Below, piece after piece: positions 15,952 through 20,601 of a stretch of DNA of 20,601 nucleotides; position 1 is the first letter of the stretch, and each line of letters starts with the position of its first letter. Source of the DNA: an uncultured Mycoplasmatota bacterium (GTDB lineage: Bacteria > Bacillota_I > Bacilli_A > RF39 > UBA660). Location of the stretch: NCBI GenBank assembly GCA_900556025.1, contig USNG01000027.1, forward strand, positions 1-20,601. The letters run 5' to 3'. The notes under the pieces were generated by a model. That model did not search any database. It was not told the origin of the DNA and saw nothing but the letters and a program-made list of their open reading frames with translations. The position numbers were made by a program, and so were the translations under genes.

Positions 15952-15960
15952 ATTATAACA
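15952..15960 (-). promoter_or_regulatory. Extended -10 promoter of the XRE regulator gene
   Basis: TGTTATAAT on the - strand: TGn plus a perfect TATAAT. No good -35 box is present, as is usual for extended -10 promoters. Confidence 0.55.
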
Positions 15961-15978
15961 TAAAAACAATTTTTTATA

Positions 15979-16007
15979 TTGACAACTAAAATAAAATTTG
16001 ATAATAT
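15979..16007 (+). promoter_or_regulatory. Sigma-A promoter of helD
   Basis: TTGACA (15979-15984), 17-base spacer, TAATAT (16002-16007). It gives a leader of about 50 bases before the helD ATG and lies 18 bases from the divergent XRE promoter. Confidence 0.65.
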
Positions 16008-16063
16008 TCATGTCATGCTGTTAATTTATTAAATGATGTGACACTTATATTTAGGGAGGAATT

Positions 16064-18106
16064 ATGAATTTAAGTGAAGAAGAATATCTGAAAGAGAAAA
16101 GACATCTTGAATTAACTACAGAACTTTTACGAAAAAACATATCAGATTTAGCTCAAGATTTATATGACAACGAAGAAAAACAACAAGAATTTAAAAAGTA
16201 TTTGTGGGATACTAAAAGTGAATTAGATCCAACAGAAATGAAAACTATCATGTCTAATAATGATCAAGAAATTGATAACTTGGAGATGAAAGCAAAATAT
16301 TACAGAAAACTATATAAAATTCAAAACTCACCATATTTTGCTAAAATTGATTTTGAGGATGATGAGTCAAGAAAAGATATTTATATAGGACTTACCTATT
16401 TAACTAAAAATGATGATAATATTATTTATGATTGGAGAAGTCCTGTAGCTAGTGTATTCTATGATTATGAAGGTGGAGATTGTAGTTATGAAGCACCAGG
16501 TGGAACTATAAAAGGATATTTATATAATAAAAGACAATTTACTATTGAAGATTCTAAAATTGTTAGAGTATTTGATTCTAAATTAAATGTACAAGATGAA
16601 TTATTACAAGAAGTATTATCAAATAAAAACAGTGAATATATGAAAAATATAGTTAATACTATTCAAGCTGAACAAAATGCTATTATTAGAAATGTTAAAG
16701 ATAAAAATTTAATAGTTCAAGGTATTGCTGGTTCTGGTAAAACAAGTGTTGCCTTACATAGAATAGCATTCTTACTATATAAGATTAAAAACTTAACTAG
16801 TGATAAAGTATTAATATTTGCACCTAACAAAGTATTTAGTGAATATATATCTAATGTACTTCCAGAATTAGGTGAAGAAAATACTAAAGAAACAACATTC
16901 AGTGATTTCTTTGAAACATATATAACAGAATATAAAAATATAGAATCATTTACTTCATTTATTGAAAGATACTATAAATATGAAGAAACTCAAACTGAAT
17001 TAATTAAATTTAAACAATCTGATGAAATAATACCAGTATTAGAAGAATACATTAAAAATTATTCTAGTAAAGCAGTATTTACAAGTGAAATATTTAATAG
17101 AGAGTTATATGTAGAAAAAGCAAAATTAAATTATTATTTAACTCAAAGATACTCTTCTCTACCTTTATTTGAAAGATTGGATGAAATATCATTAAAGATT
17201 GCAGAACAAGAATTTAGAAATAACAAATCTAAAGCAAAACAGGTTAAAAAATGGCTTAAAGAAATACTTAATATTTCTGTTGATCCTAAAGAAATATATA
17301 AAGGATTTTATAAAAGTGAAGAATTTAAGAATGCTTTTCATAGAGAAATTCCTGATTCTTATTTAGATAAGCTTGATGGAAAAGATATATCTTATGAAGA
17401 TGCTTGCTTATTTGTTTATATGAAAAGTTTGTTGTGTTTCTTAGGAAATGATTATCAAATCGAACAAACTATTATTGATGAAGCTCAAGATTATAGTAAA
17501 CTTCAATATATTCTATTAAAGAAAATACTTAAGAAAAGCAAATTTACTATATTGGGAGATATAAATCAAACTATTAATCCTTATTATGAATATAGAAGTT
17601 TAGAAGATTTAAAAAGTATATTTACTGATGGATCAAATTATATTGAATTAACTAAAACATATCGTTCTAGTCCAGAGATAATTGAACATGCTAATAAGAT
17701 ACTTGGATTAAATTTAGTATCAGCTATTAGAAGAGATACAAGTATTCCAGTTGAATTCAGAGTTGAAGATAATTTAAAAGAACAACTTATGAATGATATA
17801 GAAACATTAAAGAAAGATAATAAAAGTATTGCTATTATTACAAAAACTGATGTTGAAGCTGCTGACATTTATAAGTTATTAAAGCGTGACTTGAAAGACT
17901 TAGCTCTTATAAATACTAATACCAAATTCTTTACAAGAGAACTAGTTGTGTTACCATCTTATATGGCTAAAGGATTAGAGTTTGATGCAACTATTGTATA
18001 TACTAAAAAGGATAATAAATATAATTATAAAGAAAGATACTTATATTATGTATCTTGTACAAGAAGTCAACATCATTTAATTATATACAATCAAGATGAA
18101 AACTAA
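16064..18106 (+). CDS. helD: HelD, RNA polymerase recycling motor (UvrD/Rep-like superfamily 1 ATPase)
   Basis: HelD binds RNA polymerase, inserts arms into its channels and uses ATP to release it from nucleic acid. Layout of the 680 residues: an N-terminal antiparallel coiled-coil arm (about 1-85), then the HelD-specific block SPYFAKIDF and IYDWRSPVASVFYDYEGG (about 89-138). Next comes an SF1 motor with Walker A GIAGSGKTS (220-228), Walker B IIDEAQD (470-476), motif III LGDINQTI (497-504), motif IV TYRSSPEII (532-540), motif V MAKGLEF (634-640) and motif VI YYVSCTRSQ (661-669). The DWR block distinguishes it from UvrD and PcrA. Length is at the lower end for the family; the inserted clamp domain (about 290-440) is present. 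The ATG at 16064 has AGGGAGGAATT upstream. It is the only + strand gene in the right half and is divergent from the XRE-membrane regulator. Confidence 0.92.
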   Translation: MNLSEEEYLKEKRHLELTTELLRKNISDLAQDLYDNEEKQQEFKKYLWDTKSELDPTEMKTIMSNNDQEIDNLEMKAKYYRKLYKIQNSPYFAKIDFEDDESRKDIYIGLTYLTKNDDNIIYDWRSPVASVFYDYEGGDCSYEAPGGTIKGYLYNKRQFTIEDSKIVRVFDSKLNVQDELLQEVLSNKNSEYMKNIVNTIQAEQNAIIRNVKDKNLIVQGIAGSGKTSVALHRIAFLLYKIKNLTSDKVLIFAPNKVFSEYISNVLPELGEENTKETTFSDFFETYITEYKNIESFTSFIERYYKYEETQTELIKFKQSDEIIPVLEEYIKNYSSKAVFTSEIFNRELYVEKAKLNYYLTQRYSSLPLFERLDEISLKIAEQEFRNNKSKAKQVKKWLKEILNISVDPKEIYKGFYKSEEFKNAFHREIPDSYLDKLDGKDISYEDACLFVYMKSLLCFLGNDYQIEQTIIDEAQDYSKLQYILLKKILKKSKFTILGDINQTINPYYEYRSLEDLKSIFTDGSNYIELTKTYRSSPEIIEHANKILGLNLVSAIRRDTSIPVEFRVEDNLKEQLMNDIETLKKDNKSIAIITKTDVEAADIYKLLKRDLKDLALINTNTKFFTRELVVLPSYMAKGLEFDATIVYTKKDNKYNYKERYLYYVSCTRSQHHLIIYNQDEN

Positions 18107-18113
18107 TAAAAAT

Positions 18114-18138
18114 GACATTAGAAATTCTAATGTCTTTT
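18114..18138. terminator. Bidirectional intrinsic terminator between helD and the 18137 gene
   Basis: GACATTAG (18114-18121), AAATT loop, CTAATGTC (18127-18134), with TTTTATT after it on the + strand and a T-rich run on the - strand. It lies 7 bases after the helD stop and 2 bases after the stop of the convergent gene. Confidence 0.85.
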
Positions 18139-19405
18139 ATTCTATGCTTAATAGATTATTTTTATAATTTAGTATTACACTATCTTTTAATGTAATGATT
18201 GGTCTTAAATAACCAGTTATTTCTTTATTAACATTATCTGAAGAATAAAGTTTATTTTTTATTACTGAAGAATCTTTTATACCTATGAAGCCCCACTCTA
18301 TATTATCTTCTTCTGTGCTTGTGTATCTTGTAGATAATAATTCATTTTTGATTAATAATTTATACATTTCTTTATCTTTGAAATTGTTTTCTATTAATGA
18401 AGAAGACCAATAATTATTCTTTGTTGTTAAACTTAATGTTGTTTCTTTATATGAGTTTAGCTTACTTAGTTCAACTGATTCACTTTTATTTAAAGTTCCA
18501 TTTATATTTGTATTATCTATAATTACATTCTTTTCTTTTGACCATATTGTAGGATAATATAAATTACTTATATATGTTTTATAATTGCTTTGAATATCAT
18601 AATTCCAAACATCAGTATCTAAATATTTTTCTATATCTTCTATATTTAGGTTTCTAACATATTTTGAATCATTGCTGGAATAAAGTTTATAGCATAAATC
18701 ATTTAATAGATACACTCCATTATTATATCCTAGAGAACCTTTTAGACTAACTTTATTTATTGGTTCTTCTGATATTAACGTTATTTCTGCTTTATCATTT
18801 ATGTCTAATATTTGCCAATTAGTATTTATTGTTTCTAATTTTATATTGTTTGAACCAGAATAGTCTTTTTCTAATGTTAATGTTGTTTCGATTGGTCTAT
18901 ATTCTATATAATCACCAATATTTATTTTATCTTTTATTTCACTTTCATCATTTGGTTTAACTATATCGTCTAATGTGTTTGTTATATATCCACTTTGTAC
19001 ATCAAATATCAAAGTTTCTTCTGAATTACTTTTATTTATTACAAATAATTTAATATTATTTATTTCATTATTTGATATTTTGCCTGATACATTTCCTTTT
19101 AAAAGAAATACAGTTATGTTTTTATTTTCTTTATAGAAAAGTTTGAAGTAATTTTCTTTTTCATTTAGTGAGGTCATAGATATATTTAATACACTATTTC
19201 CTGATGGGATTGTTATTTCATTTGTTTCTTTATTATTAATTGTAAATTTATAGCTTAACTTATTTACAAATATTTCTGCTACTCTATTTGAAGATGATGT
19301 ATAAATAAATTTTGAATATGTTTTTCCAAATGAAAAGCAAACAATAACTAATATTATTGCTAAAAATATAAAATATATTCTTTGTACTTTATTTATATTC
19401 TTCAT
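18137..19405 (-). CDS. Membrane-anchored surface protein with a WQIL.../LISEEP-type C-terminal domain
   Basis: A 422-residue protein anchored by one N-terminal helix (about 10-27), with the rest outside the cell. After the helix, the pattern TYSKFIYTSSSNRVAEIFVNKLSYKF resembles the N-terminal strands of TasA/camelysin-type secreted proteins. From about residue 160, GDYIEYRP, NWQILDINDKAEITLISEEP, SLGYNNGVYLLNDLCYKLYSS and, near the end, EITGYLRPIITLKDS match a repetitive extracytoplasmic domain that I have seen in many gut Bacillota surface proteins (DUF6273-like). No sortase motif is present. A TATAAT box (19415-19420) ends only 9 bases before the ATG, and no Shine-Dalgarno sequence is visible, so the mRNA may be leaderless. 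The family call is tentative; surface localisation is well supported. Confidence 0.6.
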   Translation of the reverse strand: MKNINKVQRIYFIFLAIILVIVCFSFGKTYSKFIYTSSSNRVAEIFVNKLSYKFTINNKETNEITIPSGNSVLNISMTSLNEKENYFKLFYKENKNITVFLLKGNVSGKISNNEINNIKLFVINKSNSEETLIFDVQSGYITNTLDDIVKPNDESEIKDKINIGDYIEYRPIETTLTLEKDYSGSNNIKLETINTNWQILDINDKAEITLISEEPINKVSLKGSLGYNNGVYLLNDLCYKLYSSNDSKYVRNLNIEDIEKYLDTDVWNYDIQSNYKTYISNLYYPTIWSKEKNVIIDNTNINGTLNKSESVELSKLNSYKETTLSLTTKNNYWSSSLIENNFKDKEMYKLLIKNELLSTRYTSTEEDNIEWGFIGIKDSSVIKNKLYSSDNVNKEITGYLRPIITLKDSVILNYKNNLLSIE

Positions 19406-19414
19406 ATTATATTT

Positions 19415-19443
19415 ATTATATCATAAGTAAAAAGTTTTTTAAA
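19415..19443 (-). promoter_or_regulatory. Promoter of the 18137 surface protein gene (near-leaderless)
   Basis: TTTAAA (19438-19443), 17-base spacer, TATAAT (19415-19420) on the - strand. The -10 box ends nine bases before the ATG, so transcription should begin within a few bases of the start codon. Confidence 0.55.
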
Positions 19444-19464
19444 TAAAAAAGGACAAAGTCCTTT
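19443..19464 (-). terminator. Intrinsic terminator of the 19463 lipoprotein gene
   Basis: On the - strand AAAGGAC (19458-19464), TTT loop, GTCCTTT (19448-19454), then a T-rich run. The stop codon (19463-19465) overlaps the stem. Confidence 0.85.
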
Positions 19465-20197
19465 ATCTAAATAATATTCTTCTAAAGCCATCGTAATAAT
19501 CATTTTCTTCATCAATTGAATCATCTTTACTTATGCTTTCATAGCTTGCAACTTTCAAAGTTTTTGAGTCAAGTCTAGTATAGAACATAGGGTCAATATA
19601 ATCGTAACCTGCTGCTAATAATTCTTCGACACTATTATAGAATTCACTTTCTTCTAGTTTGTACTTTCCTTTTTCAGTCTCAATTACTTTATACCCTTTA
19701 TAGCCATATTTTATGATTCTTGTTTCTCCGGTTAAATTTTCATGGCTTCCATCCATTGTCCATGCATGACCAGTTCTTGTTTCTGGCATATAGTATGTTT
19801 CTATATTTCCTTTTGCATCTAATCTTGTATGCATAACATTTTCAATATATTTAAATTTATATCTATACTCTTTGTAGCTATATTGAGAACTCTCTATTTT
19901 CTTAACTTGTTCCAAGTTATCTTTTAATGATATTAATCCTTTTTGATATAAAAATTGTGTTAGTTCTGCACTTTGATTATCTAAAGTTTTATATTCATTT
20001 TGTCTATAAAATGTACCAATATATTCTTTCTCACTTTCTATATAAGTTTCTAATTGTTGCTTTCCTTTATATAAGTGAGCATGTTTTCCTTCTACATCAC
20101 ATTTTACATCTTTAGCACATGCACTTAAAGTTAAAACTTGTGCTAATGTAATTCCGTATAGAATTAAATCTTTTTTTATTTTGTTGTAATTTTTCAT
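19463..20197 (-). CDS. Predicted lipoprotein of unknown function
   Basis: A 244-residue protein. The first 27 residues form a signal peptide with a lipobox (LSAC, Cys27), so the mature protein would be lipid-anchored outside the cell. The family is not recognised. Visible features: an early KCDVEGKHAHLYKGK block, charged helices (about 48-110), and a middle region YIENVMHTRLDAKGNIETYYMPETRTGHAWTMDG with His and aromatic residues. A second KYGYKGYKVIETEKGKYKLEES block precedes an acidic tail (DDSIDEENDYYDGFRR). The phrase 'xxRLDxK' occurs twice (HTRLDAKG and YTRLDSKT), hinting at two related halves, but the match is short. The ATG at 20197 has AAAGGACT upstream. It lies just after tuf, with its own promoter and terminator, and so is a single-gene unit. 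Confidence 0.65.
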   Translation of the reverse strand: MKNYNKIKKDLILYGITLAQVLTLSACAKDVKCDVEGKHAHLYKGKQQLETYIESEKEYIGTFYRQNEYKTLDNQSAELTQFLYQKGLISLKDNLEQVKKIESSQYSYKEYRYKFKYIENVMHTRLDAKGNIETYYMPETRTGHAWTMDGSHENLTGETRIIKYGYKGYKVIETEKGKYKLEESEFYNSVEELLAAGYDYIDPMFYTRLDSKTLKVASYESISKDDSIDEENDYYDGFRRILFR

Positions 20198-20224
20198 TTG
20201 ATCAGTCCTTTTTCAATTGGCTTT

Positions 20225-20254
20225 ATTATAACAAGAAAAAAACCTAAAAGTCAA
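20225..20254 (-). promoter_or_regulatory. Promoter of the 19463 lipoprotein gene, -35 box in the tuf terminator loop
   Basis: TTGACT (20249-20254), 18-base spacer, TATAAT (20225-20230) with an upstream TGn (extended -10) on the - strand. The -35 box is the loop of the tuf terminator hairpin. Confidence 0.75.
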
Positions 20255-20262
20255 TTTAGGTT
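20235..20262 (-). terminator. Intrinsic terminator of tuf
   Basis: On the - strand AACCTAAA (20255-20262), loop TTGACT, TTTAGGTT (20241-20248), then a T run. It lies 25 bases after the tuf stop. Confidence 0.85.
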
Positions 20263-20287
20263 TTTTGTAATAATTTGTTTTAATAAA

Positions 20288-20601
20288 CTATTCGATAATT
20301 TCTGATACAACACCAGCACCAACAGTTCTTCCACCTTCACGGATTGAGAAGTTAGTTCCGTTTTCAATTGCAATTGGAGCAATTAATTCAACTGTCATAT
20401 CTACATTATCACCAGGCATAACCATTTCAGTTCCTTCTGGTAATGTAATTACACCAGTAACATCAGTTGTTCTAAAATAGAATTGAGGTCTATAGTTACT
20501 AAAGAATGGAGTATGTCTTCCACCTTCTTCTTTAGATAGAACATAAACACTAGCTTTGAATTTCTTATGTGGTGTAATGCTTCCTGGTTTACATAAGATT
20601 T
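20288..20601 (-). CDS. tuf: Elongation factor Tu, C-terminal part (runs off the right edge)
   Basis: EF-Tu delivers aminoacyl-tRNA to the ribosome as a GTP complex. The last 103 codons are in the window, cut at the right edge; a complete protein is about 395 residues, and the GTPase domain lies outside. Reading on the - strand gives [80 protein letters not shown] and [20 protein letters not shown], a textbook domain III ending in VSEIIE before a TAG stop (20288-20290). These residues make up most of the third (beta-barrel) domain. Codon use is slightly less A/T-extreme than in neighbours, as expected for a highly expressed gene. Confidence 0.97.
   Translation of the reverse strand, partial: ILCKPGSITPHKKFKASVYVLSKEEGGRHTPFFSNYRPQFYFRTTDVTGVITLPEGTEMVMPGDNVDMTVELIAPIAIENGTNFSIREGGRTVGAGVVSEIIE

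Noticed and set aside
16011..16043. TGTCA ... TGACA inverted repeat in the helD leader
   Set aside because: Arms of only five bases separated by 23 bases are expected by chance in a region of this size.
19463..20197. Internal duplication in the lipoprotein (HTRLDAKG / YTRLDSKT)
   Set aside because: The shared stretch is only a few residues and flanking sequence does not align, so two domains cannot be claimed.
1..20601. Possible Mycoplasma-type code (TGA = Trp), considered because of the extreme A+T content
   Set aside because: comEA, the 10095 membrane protein and the rhodanese gene end in TGA at sensible places, followed at once by a terminator or the next start, and conserved Trp codons are TGG.

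Overview
This is a very A+T-rich chromosomal segment from a low-G+C Gram-positive bacterium (Bacillota). Purine-rich Shine-Dalgarno sites of the AAGGAGG type, an rpsO-pnp operon, HelD, and comEA-comEC order all fit that phylum. Several genes (comEA, the 10095 membrane protein, the rhodanese) end in TGA, so the standard code applies, not the Mycoplasma code. The extreme A+T content, the thioester/NPKTG surface protein and the SLBB-type ComEA suggest an uncultured, host-associated member of the Bacilli (RF39 or Erysipelotrichales-like). That placement is inference. No tRNA, rRNA, CRISPR array, phage gene or insertion sequence is visible, and no gene-free stretch exceeds 300 bases.

Left edge (1-2240): a truncated DUF1016/YhcG nuclease gene on the + strand runs tail-to-tail into a truncated comEC on the - strand. 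The two overlap, and each loses its 3' part at the same place. comEA lies upstream of comEC. Next (2293-5805), on the - strand and mostly with their own promoters and terminators, come a secreted surface protein that looks like a Cys-Gln thioester adhesin with a C-terminal NPKTG anchor, and two tandem paralogues of an unrecognised family.

Middle (5932-12098): a single + strand gene for a DapB-like/2,4-diaminopentanoate dehydrogenase-like oxidoreductase; then the rpsO-pnp operon (- strand); a two-gene operon of a large membrane-anchored extracytoplasmic protein and a tail-anchored CxxC protein; and a rhodanese lipoprotein closing the next operon.

Right part (12111-20601): an MFS-type transporter, a coiled-coil membrane protein and the rhodanese lipoprotein form one - strand operon. 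It lies downstream of an XRE regulator fused to a multi-pass membrane domain. A similar short element lies upstream of both the regulator and the transporter. HelD, the RNA polymerase recycling motor, is transcribed divergently from the regulator. Then come a membrane-anchored surface protein, a lipoprotein and the 3' end of tuf (EF-Tu) at the right edge.

Two recurrent layouts stand out. Almost every terminator hairpin begins within a few nucleotides of, or actually contains, the stop codon of its gene. In at least two intergenic gaps the -35 box of the next gene's promoter lies inside the previous gene's terminator hairpin. The chromosome is therefore strongly compacted, in a way that suggests transcription not closely followed by ribosomes.
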